64,000 bases of DNA from Sodalis endosymbiont of Henestaris halophilus (GTDB lineage: Bacteria > Pseudomonadota > Gammaproteobacteria > Enterobacterales > Enterobacteriaceae), in NCBI RefSeq assembly GCF_900161835.1, contig NZ_LT897836.1, positions 1,116,001 to 1,180,000 of the forward strand, in the 5' to 3' direction. Position 1 is the stretch's first letter, and each line of letters begins with the position of its first letter. Positions 49,300 to 59,543 of the stretch are shown here, piece after piece. The notes under the pieces were generated by a model that did not search any database, had not been told where the DNA came from, and saw nothing but the letters and a program-made list of their open reading frames with translations. Made by a program: the position numbers and the translations under genes.

Positions 49300-49579
49300 C
49301 TGTTTCTCCTGACTATTCGTTCACTTGCTACAGCAATTTAGATGGGAGATGACTAATAATAAGTTTAATTGGTTTTATTTCTTACAAGTCCTATCGCTGA
49401 GTTTTATGCAAGCAATTTACTTAAAACAGTTTTATCGATTGCGTGTCCTCCACGGACTGCTTTTACGAAATATTTTCAGTGCTAAGTATCCGCCCATAAA
49501 TCATATATTTTATTTGTGTTAAAGCCACGCGGAGGCCTAAATTGGCTATACAAAAGTTATGGAAACCCGCGTTGCATAA

Positions 49580-49636
49580 CAATCTAGCCCGATCGGCCTA
49601 CTTTGCGTAGGCAGGCATGCAGATCGGGCCAGATTG
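49580..49636. repeat. Two-tier hairpin upstream of glyA
   Basis: The outer arms 49580-49594 and 49622-49636 pair at 14 of 15 positions. Inside, 49596-49601 pairs with 49607-49612. The outer stem is G+C-rich in its inner half (GCCCGATC). It is 280 bp upstream of the glyA start on the far side of its promoter region. It may be an old terminator or a structured RNA element. Confidence 0.5.
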
Positions 49637-52127
49637 CTTGTCTATCCATCCTCGTTCGTATGGCAGTATACTACCCTAGTGGACATTCAAAGATGAAAAC
49701 TTGACGCCATCGCGGTATTGTCAGATCTGGTTATTATGCCTAATTATGTCAAGTTATTTGTTGACGGATATCATCTGGATTATCAATGTAATGTTAGCTT
49801 AAGATAGAAAAGACCCTTCATGTACTCTCTACCATGTTACAATTGATTATGGCTTTTTTATCGATTAAATCCTTTTACTATAGTTATAACTATCCCGGCA
49901 ATGCTGATGACTACGGTAACTTCCTTGAGCACAGAGTCTCATTTAGACGTTTGAATGGCTGCATTAATTAACTGCTTGAATGATTGCATTATTTTTATTA
50001 CTTACTTTATACCACATTAGAAAAACCAACTGTACGAAATTACCGATTAATCTTTAAAATCAATGAATAGTAGCATAGCAAAACAATAGGTTATAAAATT
50101 CTATATGGATGCGACATTTATATAGATGGATCTTGAGTAATATTTTGCAAGTTATTTTAATAAGTTATGCAAAATTAGAGCTTATGCTAATAACGTATAT
50201 CTTCGTAGATCGTCAAGTACTGCTCCGATATCATTAGCCACAACGCGATAACTAAATGATCGGTATTAAGGTTAACACTCTACGTTACTTTATCACGTTT
50301 ACTAGTTAGTATATATTTACCAGTCAACCATCGGTTACTAGCCCACTTCAAAAGTATCTGTAAACAATACGCAAGGAAGATATTATACCATAGCGATATT
50401 ATTAATTTGCTAGTGTAACGCGGATAATATCCGGATAACAAAAGCAAAAAAATAAAATAAATTATTGCAAAACTTCGCCTCCTTTCCTACCGATACCTTT
50501 CGGTAGATCATAATGAGAGCGAAAATGAGATATGAAAAGATCGCAATCGGCTGACAAATAAGCGCGTACTTGAGATCTTGCATTACCCACTATAAGTTAA
50601 TTTGCAACGATAGTGACATTTTACTAATTATCGTCGATAAAGAGCGCCCCCACTCATCCGCGGTCTTATAATTGCTCTTTCACGCTAACTGACCTCGTTT
50701 ATAAAAATACCTCGCCGTACTTGGTTGCGCACCTTCGTATGCTAGATAGCAGTATGACCCAGTAATAACATCGCAAAAAATGAAGAATCAACTAACTAGT
50801 TGAGTCAGCACAAATGCTTAGTAGCAACAATAAAAAAATGAGGGTCACAGTCTACCAATTTAATTAGGAAATTACACATCTTTTCACTGAGTCGCCGACA
50901 CTACTTTCGCAATCGCGTTAATCTGGTGATAATAATGCTGTACCGTAAAAGTAAATAAACAATTGTTATATGGCATTGAACATCACGATATAGTCCATTT
51001 TATCCATATAATGCTAATTTACTAATTATTTAGTAAATTGTATTGTGTCGAAGTTGCTGTAAACTTCTAGTTAATTTTACACGATTTTTGCCGTGAACCT
51101 ATCTTGGGTTAATTTCATATAACACAACTGCAGCATTATGCTATCAGCATCCACCAGTAGTAAATGAGCATGTTTGGCAGGGGTATTAATTTAGTTATTT
51201 TCCTCGACCTCATAATACGTCTAATATCAATCAAAATTTATTGCTTGCCGATATTAGTTTCGCATGCCCTGTTTAAACAGTTGATCGCGCGCTTGGTAAA
51301 ACACGAACTTGTTTGTTGCTTACCAGATGCTGACCGGTAGGTACGGGGGTGAGTTTATCAGTTAATTTTATTTACATTACATTATAGTGCTATTATCAGA
51401 GTTAAATGTGAATAATGTTTTCCTGAAAGCCATCGTGGTAAACGCAGCAAGCGCTGATAAACCTTTAATGCCCTTTGGTTTCACGTAAATATCGACGCAA
51501 AATCACGAAAAGTTTTTGAAAAAATTACTCTATCAAATACACCCTGATATTTACATCTTTCTACGTGTTCTTGAAACGGCGCCATTAGCCAGCGTTTGCC
51601 CCATAAATATTAGCTAATAACAGTCAGGTTTATTCACAAACCCATAGTCAGGTTTCTAAATATCATCGCATAACTTACGCATGCAATTAAATGTTAACTG
51701 TATTAAATAAGTATGTAATACCTACCGTTTTATTAAGCAAAGAGGTAACTAGCAGTTAACCGCTAGCCGAATAGAATATATCAGCACAAACAAACATCAT
51801 AAGCGCTTCACGTAATTTGATACCGACCAAACAAAAATAACTTTGTAAATCTATCGCAGTTAACGTATTGCTTTAATCATGTATTAACTTATTCTCTTTG
51901 AGAATAGGAATAGTAATCCAAAACAAGACCGCAGCTTAATAGATGCACACCAAAGCAAGCTTGCCGCTCATTCAGCAGCGGATACGATCCTGATCATGTC
52001 TAAATCTAGATTCGCTTGTATTTCATCGTGTTTTTATGCCAGGATTGGGCGGTTTGTTGCCACGATGTAATACTTAAATGTAACTAGTAGATTCCTAGCC
52101 GTAATGCAACCCGCACTGAAATGCAAA

Positions 52128-52181
52128 TTATTGCATCACACGGTCTAGGATTTTTCAATCCTAGACCGTGTGATACAATAA
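52128..52181. repeat. Near-perfect 25-bp hairpin
   Basis: 52135-52152 pairs perfectly with 52157-52174 around a TTTC loop. Beyond one C/A mismatch the stem continues for six more pairs (52128-52133 with 52176-52181). There is no T-tract on either side and no gene within 1 kb. Confidence 0.65.
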
Positions 52182-53198
52182 GTCACTAAAAGGTATTATC
52201 ATTTTTGAATACCTTATAGTCAGCTATAAACCCGGTAGCCTGTGAGCGGCAATGATACCCAATATCATCGTAAATTTCTTTTCTAGGCCGGGAAAAAGAA
52301 AGCAAACTTTGTCTGACACAAGAAACATTCAAAACCCTTGCCTAAGATAATGTTAGTTAGGTCTTCAATTCATGGTAAATATGGTTAAAACATGAATGAC
52401 ACAAGCATGCCTTAAACAAGTTAAATTACTAATTCAGTCAAATAATCCGCTAGGACATATCCTGAATTTTACATACGGTTTTCCGTTCTAAGCATCTGCA
52501 GAATCAGCACTTATTTCTACTCAAGAACACTGTGTTTATAATGAAGTTTTTGCTAATAGTCAACAACGCTTACAATTATAAGCGATGGTGCGGACCCGAA
52601 AAATTATATTGATACTCAGGGGTTGTTCTGTGCCAAATCATCAGCAATTACAGTATACTACACACCAGTAGAACCCTACCAGGTTACTCAAGTAGCACAT
52701 CGAACCAAAAACACAAAAGATGCTATTTGTTATACAGTCATCGTCTTGACATAGTAACGGATAAGACCTTTATGACTTCCAAGCTTTTACCTAGCTGGAA
52801 AGAACAAATATACTCTATTATAAGTAAGGTATTATTTGCATAAATAGAGTATGTCTAAAACTCAATGTTTCTCCCTATCATTATTAAAAGCAAATAATGA
52901 TTAGTTGAATTGCAGTACTCGTTGATTGTAAATCATGAAAAAGATATAGATCAAGATAATGCTATTATTAAGGCACTATCGTATCAAGTTTAATTAACGA
53001 CTAAGTCGGATATATCAGACACAGTACTAGATAACACATTTTATTAGCAATTTGCTAATTACACGTTATTTCATCTAATTGTCTTGTTACATCTACTAAA
53101 TACATACAAAACTAATTAAGACATTCCCTTTTGGCGCCATAAATAGACGCTTTAGTAAAATATTGAACACCATCTCGCCACTAAATTCTGGAGAATAA

Positions 53199-53255
53199 AT
53201 GACAAGAAAAGCAAAAGTAAGCAGCCTATCATCTTTATCATGCGGAATAGCATGA
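53199..53255 (+). other. 18-codon minicistron with Shine-Dalgarno
   Basis: GGAG lies about 7 nt before ATG 53199; the frame encodes MTRKAKVSSLSSLSCGIA and ends in a stop inside the right arm of the hairpin at 53235-53258. I do not recognise it. It may be the start of a gene otherwise lost, or chance. Confidence 0.2.
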
Positions 53256-53258
53256 TAA
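53235..53258 (-). terminator. Third hairpin after purL
   Basis: A perfect 9-bp stem (53235-53243 with 53250-53258) with a 6-nt loop. It lies about 100 nt past the purL stop, beyond the large hairpin. Confidence 0.35.
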
Positions 53259-53276
53259 GAGTGCTATTACAATATG

Positions 53277-53326
53277 CTCAACATGTGTCCTCTGCGCGCC
53301 TAAACGCGCAGAGGACACATGTTGAG
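53277..53326 (-). terminator. 22-bp perfect hairpin downstream of purL
   Basis: 53277-53298 pairs without mismatch with 53305-53326 around a 6-nt loop; the top of the stem is G+C-rich (CTGCGCG). It begins 33 nt after the purL stop in the direction of transcription. No T-tract follows, so rho-independent termination is not certain; it may instead protect the 3' end of the purL mRNA or be a genomic palindrome. In E. coli the sRNA gene glmY starts in this interval, but the sequence does not resemble it. Confidence 0.55.
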
Positions 53327-53333
53327 GGGTGGG

Positions 53334-53351
53334 GGGGGGTTCTAACCCCCC
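53334..53351 (-). repeat. Poly-G/poly-C hairpin at the purL 3' end
   Basis: G residues 53334-53339 (part of a run of nine G, 53331-53339) can pair with C 53346-53351 around a 6-nt loop, directly after the purL stop. Together with the next two hairpins it forms a stack of three. Confidence 0.45.
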
Positions 53352-53358
53352 AACAAGG

Positions 53359-56300
53359 TTAGCCTAGTTGTTTACGTGCGTTACGGAATAGTCGCATCCA
53401 AGGCCCATCTTCCCCCCAGTTTACTGGATGCCAAGAATTACTGACGGTACGGAACACCCGTTCAGGGTGAGGCATGGTCAGGGTAACGCGTCCACTGACG
53501 TTGGTCACAGCAGTGATGCCATTTGGTGAACCATTAGGGTTTGCGGGATAGTTTTCCGTTACCTTGCCATAGTTGTTCACATAGCGCAGCGATACCAAAC
53601 CCGCATGCTCTATCTCCGCTAAATGCGCCGCGTTACGCATTTCTACCCGACCTTCTCCATGAGAAACAGTTATAGGGATACGAGAACCGACCATGTCCTG
53701 CAACAACAGCGACGGACTTTTTATAACTTCTACCAGGCTAAATCTCGCTTCAAAGCATTCAGATTTATTGCGAACAAAGTTTGGCCACAATTCCGCTCCG
53801 GGAATTAATTCACGTAAATTTGACATCATCTGACACCCATTGCTTACCCCCAGTGCCAGGGTTTGCGGCCGATAAAAAAACGCCTCGAAATCATCGCGCA
53901 CTAGCTGGTTGTACAAAATCGACTTTGCCCAACCTTCACCCGCGCCCAACACATCTCCATAAGAAAAACCTCCGCAGGCCACTATCATGTGGAAATCCTT
54001 CAACGTTAACATACCGACAAGAAGATCGCTCATATGCACATCGATAGACTCAAAGCCAGCACGATGAAAGGCAGCAGCCATCTCCACATGGGAATTAACA
54101 CCCTGTTCCCGCAACACTGCGACTTTTGGTCGTGCTCCCTTGGCTATAAAAGGCGCGGCGATATCGTCCGCAGGATCAAACCGCAAGGCTACCGTAAGAC
54201 CTGGATCGTTATCGTCCTGACGAGCCGCATGCTCTTGATCAGAGCATTCAGGATTGTCACGCAATCGTTGCATCTGCCAGCTAGTTTCTGCCCAACAGGT
54301 TCTTAGGGTGGTGCGACTTTCGCTGTAAAGTAGGCGCGCGCCATTATGCAGAATAAAACGATCTCCAGGCTCAGCCGTACCCAGATAATGGATAACATCC
54401 TCAAGTCCTTCTTGATGGAAACAATGAGTTACCACGTCGAGGTCGGATTTTTTAATTTGTATAACGGCGCCTAGTTCTTCATTAAACAGTATGGATAACG
54501 CGTCATTTCCTAGCGCGCCAATATCAGCATTAATCCCGCAATGACCGGCAAACGCCATTTCAGTCAATGTAACTAGTAAACCACCGTCAGAGCGGTCGTG
54601 GTAAGCTAAAAGCTTTCTTTCCGCCACTAATTGTTGCATGGCGCGAAAAAAGCCGGCTAACTGTCCCACATTGTGCACGTCAGCGGTGTCATCTCCGAGC
54701 TGGCGGTAGACTTGTGCCAAAGCGGTACCGCCAAGAGCTTGACGCCCGTTGCCCAAATCAATAAATAATAGCATATTATCGCATGTGGGCTGCAATTGCG
54801 GCGTTACGGTCGCACGCACATCTTCTATGCGGGCAAAAGCAGTTATGAATAATGACATAGGTGCAATCATTGCTGCCTCAGACACCTCTTGCTGCCAGCG
54901 CGTTTCCGGCATGAAATCTTTTCCCATAGTAATAGTTATTCCCAGCGCAGGGCAAAGCTCTTCTCTTACAGCTTGGACTGCCTGATAGAGACCGGCATCT
55001 TCGCCGGGATGACCTAAAGCTGCCATCCAGTTGGCCGAGAGTTTTATACGCTGAATATCGCCAATGTGAGTTGCAGCCAGGTTTGTGAGCGCTTCGCCCA
55101 CTGCAAGACGGGCAGAAGCTGCAAAATTCAATAATGCCACTGGAGCACGTTCACCAATGGACATAACCTCACCGTAGTAACTATCCAGACTAGCTGTCGT
55201 GATGGCACAATCCGCGACTGGTATTTGCCATGGTCCAATCATTTGATCGCGCGCTACCATGCAGGTCACGCTACGATCACAAATAGTGATAAGAAATGTT
55301 TTTTCCGCTACAGCTGGTAAATGCAGTACGCGGTTTATGGCCTCAGTTAGTGTAATGTCGGAGCAGTTTAAAAAGTTGCCAACCGACTGAAAACTAACTA
55401 CTTCCCGCAGCATTTTTATCTTCTGGCTAAGTCGGATGTCCGGCGGTAAATCAATCGACCTATCGCTGAAATCATTGTCGTCTAAATTGAGCCCTAATAC
55501 TTGTGTTACTTCCCCAATGACAGTATAAGGCGCGCGCTCACGGCAGCAAATTGCGTCAAATTCTACCAGCTTATTCGGAGCTACCACCATCACATAATTC
55601 TCCGTGAACTCATTGAACCACGCTTCCAGCGAGCTAATGTCCAGGTCGTTATTGAGGATTTTGAGCGACTGTAAACGGTCGCCGCATCTACTATCGCTGA
55701 TTAGTTCTAGCATCGCGTTATATACGTTACCAAAGCTCACTTTATAAATAGAGATAATTGGATTTTCCTTACCACGTTGCCAGCAACAGTCGATCACCTC
55801 CTGGCAACAGCGTTCTATTTCCGGGTTTTCGCGATGAAACAAGGCAAAATTCAAGTGAAATTTTGACTGTTCAGAAACCTTCAAAGAATCGCCCTCTTCC
55901 TCCCGGCTGATCTTCATCCGCCTATTACCTAAAACAATAATCTTGGCTCCAATGCGCACTTTACCTTTTTGGACGTGCGACGCGCAGATATTGCCGATGC
56001 CACCGACCAGCATGATAGGTTGATGGTAACCACGCACTTCCGTGCCGTTATGACTATTAACGCACTCTTCATAAGTACGAAAATAGCCAGCCAGCACAGG
56101 TCGGCCAAATTTATTATTGAATGACGCACTTCCAAGAGGTCCGTTGACCATAATATCCAATGCACTTACGATTCTCTCTGGAATATCAAATTTTTCTTCC
56201 CACGGCTGTTCAAAGCCAGGAATGCATAAATTAGAAACAGAAAAACCAACCAACCCAGCTTTCTGCTTGGCGCCACGGCCAGTATAGCCTTCATCGCGGA

Positions 56301-57243
56301 TTTCGCCACCAGAGCCGATGGCCGCACCGATCCAGGGAGATATAGCAGTCAGATGGTTGTGAATTTCAACTTTCATCAAAATATGCACCTCTTCCTGATG
56401 GTAGTCATAACATCTCGTCTGCGCATCAGAAAAAAAACGCCCTACCGCCGATCCTTCCATAACAGCCGCATTTTCTTTATAAGCAGAGAACACAAATACT
56501 GGCGTCTGATCAAAAGTATTTTTAATCATATTAAATAACGATTTTGCCTGCGAATGTTTATCGATCGTCCAGGCGGCATTGAAAATTGTATGTCGGAAAT
56601 GCTTGAATTTTGCTTTCGAGGATATATACAATTCAACATCGCTGGGGTTAAACCCCAAGGTGGTGAACGCTACTAAGCTATATTCTATTTCATCACGCAC
56701 TAAAGCCAGATTTAGAGCCAAACTAGCTGCCTCCAGCGCACCTCGTTTTTTGCTCATCACATCCACCAGCGTCACTGGCACTACCGTAGACTGGGCGAAT
56801 AATGCCTGCGCCTCTTCTAAATGATTGAACACGGTTTCTACCATACTATTGTGTAATAGGGTCGTGAGCTGTCGCCACTGAGGCTCACTTAATTGCGGTG
56901 CCTTAACATAATAAGCCAAACCACGCTCTAAGCATTTTATCTGGTGCAAACCGCAGTTATGGGCAATATCAGTAGCTTTTAACGACCAGGAAGACCGCGT
57001 GCCAGGGCGCGGTGTCACCAACAATAATCGCCTCAACGACTGGTGTTCGGCTAAAGAAGAGCCGTATTTCAATATCTGCCGCAACCGGATTAATGCTTCT
57101 TCGTCTAACGAAACGCTAAAATCAAGGAAATAAATGTATTCAACATAAATATCATCTACAAGCAAGCAGGCCTTATGACAGCGAATTAGCAACTTATTAA
57201 TGCTAGATGCGGACAGCGCCGGTGAACCATGAAATATTTCCAT
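53359..57243 (-). CDS. purL: Phosphoribosylformylglycinamidine synthase, open but with damaged catalytic motifs
   Basis: PurL converts FGAR plus glutamine and ATP to FGAM in purine synthesis. The frame is uninterrupted for 1294 residues (1295 in E. coli) and collinear, yet active-site motifs have changed. ETHNHPTA reads EIHNHLTA. The glycine loop LGGGAASSM reads [20 protein letters not shown] reads [22 protein letters not shown] reads [10 protein letters not shown]. In the C-terminal glutaminase domain GVCNGC reads GVSNGC, so the nucleophile Cys is Ser, while the HPE part of the triad remains (MPHPERVF). [10 protein letters not shown] is intact. Glutaminase activity should be lost and synthase activity is doubtful. 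This may be a very young pseudogene or a protein with a changed role. It stands alone between two decayed regions. Confidence 0.9.
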   Translation of the reverse strand: MEIFHGSPALSASSINKLLIRCHKACLLVDDIYVEYIYFLDFSVSLDEEALIRLRQILKYGSSLAEHQSLRRLLLVTPRPGTRSSWSLKATDIAHNCGLHQIKCLERGLAYYVKAPQLSEPQWRQLTTLLHNSMVETVFNHLEEAQALFAQSTVVPVTLVDVMSKKRGALEAASLALNLALVRDEIEYSLVAFTTLGFNPSDVELYISSKAKFKHFRHTIFNAAWTIDKHSQAKSLFNMIKNTFDQTPVFVFSAYKENAAVMEGSAVGRFFSDAQTRCYDYHQEEVHILMKVEIHNHLTAISPWIGAAIGSGGEIRDEGYTGRGAKQKAGLVGFSVSNLCIPGFEQPWEEKFDIPERIVSALDIMVNGPLGSASFNNKFGRPVLAGYFRTYEECVNSHNGTEVRGYHQPIMLVGGIGNICASHVQKGKVRIGAKIIVLGNRRMKISREEEGDSLKVSEQSKFHLNFALFHRENPEIERCCQEVIDCCWQRGKENPIISIYKVSFGNVYNAMLELISDSRCGDRLQSLKILNNDLDISSLEAWFNEFTENYVMVVAPNKLVEFDAICCRERAPYTVIGEVTQVLGLNLDDNDFSDRSIDLPPDIRLSQKIKMLREVVSFQSVGNFLNCSDITLTEAINRVLHLPAVAEKTFLITICDRSVTCMVARDQMIGPWQIPVADCAITTASLDSYYGEVMSIGERAPVALLNFAASARLAVGEALTNLAATHIGDIQRIKLSANWMAALGHPGEDAGLYQAVQAVREELCPALGITITMGKDFMPETRWQQEVSEAAMIAPMSLFITAFARIEDVRATVTPQLQPTCDNMLLFIDLGNGRQALGGTALAQVYRQLGDDTADVHNVGQLAGFFRAMQQLVAERKLLAYHDRSDGGLLVTLTEMAFAGHCGINADIGALGNDALSILFNEELGAVIQIKKSDLDVVTHCFHQEGLEDVIHYLGTAEPGDRFILHNGARLLYSESRTTLRTCWAETSWQMQRLRDNPECSDQEHAARQDDNDPGLTVALRFDPADDIAAPFIAKGARPKVAVLREQGVNSHVEMAAAFHRAGFESIDVHMSDLLVGMLTLKDFHMIVACGGFSYGDVLGAGEGWAKSILYNQLVRDDFEAFFYRPQTLALGVSNGCQMMSNLRELIPGAELWPNFVRNKSECFEARFSLVEVIKSPSLLLQDMVGSRIPITVSHGEGRVEMRNAAHLAEIEHAGLVSLRYVNNYGKVTENYPANPNGSPNGITAVTNVSGRVTLTMPHPERVFRTVSNSWHPVNWGEDGPWMRLFRNARKQLG

Positions 57244-58342
57244 AATTAATAGTTTCTCGTCTTTAAACTAACCAATTGCAGGGTGGGGAAGACGAATATT
57301 CATAAGATGCAACAAACAACAGGAAGAAACGAGCGTAAATTTTGTTATGCGGTAACGCTTGATTACGCAAACCTTCTCATGTTTAGAGAAGGACCATAGT
57401 AATGTTACTGTTAAAGACAGTAAGAATTGCTTTGCGTATGATCATAACATCATAATTAGTTTTAATATTTATTAAAATCTTTATTGACATTTTTTTACTT
57501 TAACATTATTAACATGCACCCTAAGTTACTATCACGTTGATAAATAACAAGCAAGCGTAGATTAAGATCTGACGCAATGCTTTTGCGACTCAACACAACG
57601 TCGAACTGAAGATTAGAGTCCGCAACAACCTGAATACGCTACATGATTACTTAGATAATTACACCGAGTTACTGAATAGATTCACTATAAATCTTTAATA
57701 CTAGATTTGTAGTTATCACAGAAACTAATTTACCTTCTAGGCCAGTTATGCTTTAAAAATTAAAGAATCGTTAGTATAACCCTAGAGATTTTTTTTGAGT
57801 GAAGCGCATATTCCTCAACTTCAATAGTTAAATAAGCTGTATCCTAAGTTAGGATAGCGAGTGTCAATATGATTAATTAATTAATCTTTATCGAAAAATG
57901 TTGCGAGGGGTAAGTGTATGACACATATTGTCCCTACTTAGGGTTAATAATATTATAACGCATGTTAAAAATATCTTATGCGATGAAATCAAATTTATGC
58001 GCTATCTGAATAAAAAAAGAAAAGGAAAACGCAATTGACAGCCTAGATGCCGATTATGTTAACTCTTACTTGTGTGATGGTAACGTCGTAGAGTTTTCAT
58101 ATCTTAATGATCAACTAAATCATTTGCCAATGATACATCCTTAACAAGGATCTTTATTTTGCGTGTTAAAATGTTTTGAGGTATGCACAAGTGCATCCTC
58201 GGCAGGCAAAAGCGTTTTACTTTACCTTGTTTCACCCTATTGCTGAAAGCAATATCATCATACGCATTAATAAGACGGACCTATTGAGGCTTATAAACGG
58301 GGTTCATCCACCAATCACCTGGCTAAAGACGTAGAAAGTGCA
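57244..58342. other. 1.1 kb spacer at the mltF position
   Basis: mltF lies between purL and tadA in E. coli; it is not recognisable. The right part holds a bulged hairpin at 58178-58200, about 140 nt past the tadA stop, and the left part a PurR-like site upstream of purL. Confidence 0.6.
57365..57380 (-). promoter_or_regulatory. Possible degenerate PurR box upstream of purL
   Basis: The 16-mer ACGCAAACCTTCTCAT fits the PurR consensus ANGCAANCGNTTNCNT at 9 of 11 defined positions and lies 122 bp before the purL start, where an operator is expected. It overlaps a 7-bp hairpin (57372-57378 with 57386-57392), so the match could be coincidental, and whether purR exists in this genome is unknown. 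Confidence 0.3.
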
Positions 58343-58891
<549 letters not shown>

Positions 58892-58904
58892 TTAATAGGC
58901 GAGA

Positions 58905-59543
58905 TCAATCTAGTAGCTTAAGTTGACCATTACGAGTTACCCGCCAGCGGTATTTGCAATAATAAAGCAACGGATTGTCGTTAACGCTATCGCTATAACC
59001 GCTATACAACTTTAACGGGATTCTTAGCTCGTACTCCAGCTGTGACACTTTTGCATATCCTACACAGCGCAGGGTCAGCACCCAACCACCGTAGCACCTG
59101 AGTATTCGGCTGCCGATAAGCCGTACTTTAGGCAGGAATGCCGCATCATGGTAAACTTTTTGCACCAGCGATTCGGGCGAGCCGGTAATAAGCCATACTT
59201 GAATATCTTGCCTGGCAAGGTATTCTTCTAGGCGTGCCAATACTTGTGGAAAACGCCGTATTCGCTGTCGGAAAGCCGCTACAAATTCTACCTGTAATGC
59301 TTGTAGCCTGGCTTCTTTATGACCAAAAGTAATTGACCAAAGCAGCAAACTGATCGGCCAGCGTACCGAGAACCCCCTTACCAGCAGTCCAAAAGCCACA
59401 AGTGGCAAAACAGGAATTACTAGCATGATATTTAGCGGCAAGTGAGCAAGTAAATAGCGCAAAAAGCTACCGAACATATTCTGTTGATGCAACGTGCCGT
59501 CTAAATCAAAAAAAACATCACTTCGGGTAGTTAGATTTGTCAA
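58905..59543 (-). CDS. pgpC: Phosphatidylglycerophosphatase C
   Basis: HAD-superfamily phosphatase that makes phosphatidylglycerol from its phosphate at the inner membrane. It has 212 residues (211 in E. coli YfhB/PgpC). The catalytic HAD motif I is FFDLDGTLHQQ (about 11-21). A hydrophobic segment (about 38-58) fits a membrane anchor. Motif II is LITGSPESL and the motif III/IV region GYSDSVNDNPLLYY. The start is TTG at 59543 with AGGAG 5 nt upstream; no ATG is available before motif I. If pgpA and pgpB have been lost elsewhere this would be the sole PGP phosphatase; the window cannot tell. Confidence 0.95.
   Translation of the reverse strand: MTNLTTRSDVFFDLDGTLHQQNMFGSFLRYLLAHLPLNIMLVIPVLPLVAFGLLVRGFSVRWPISLLLWSITFGHKEARLQALQVEFVAAFRQRIRRFPQVLARLEEYLARQDIQVWLITGSPESLVQKVYHDAAFLPKVRLIGSRILRCYGGWVLTLRCVGYAKVSQLEYELRIPLKLYSGYSDSVNDNPLLYYCKYRWRVTRNGQLKLLD

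Larger units (their letters stand above)
49300..53358. other. 4.1 kb spacer at the hmp-glnB-glrRK position
   Basis: In E. coli hmp, glnB, glrR, qseG and glrK (and the sRNA GlmY next to purL) lie here. No frame or motif of these is recognised. The region is nevertheless rich in strong secondary structure: a two-tier hairpin at 49580-49636, a 25-bp stem at 52128-52181, and a triple hairpin cluster at 53235-53351. A 17-codon frame with a ribosome-binding site starts at ATG 53199 and runs into the first of these hairpins. Confidence 0.65.

Noticed and set aside
49325-49522. 65-codon plus-strand frame where hmp would start
   Set aside because: No flavohaemoglobin motif or heme/FAD segment; composition is that of the spacer.
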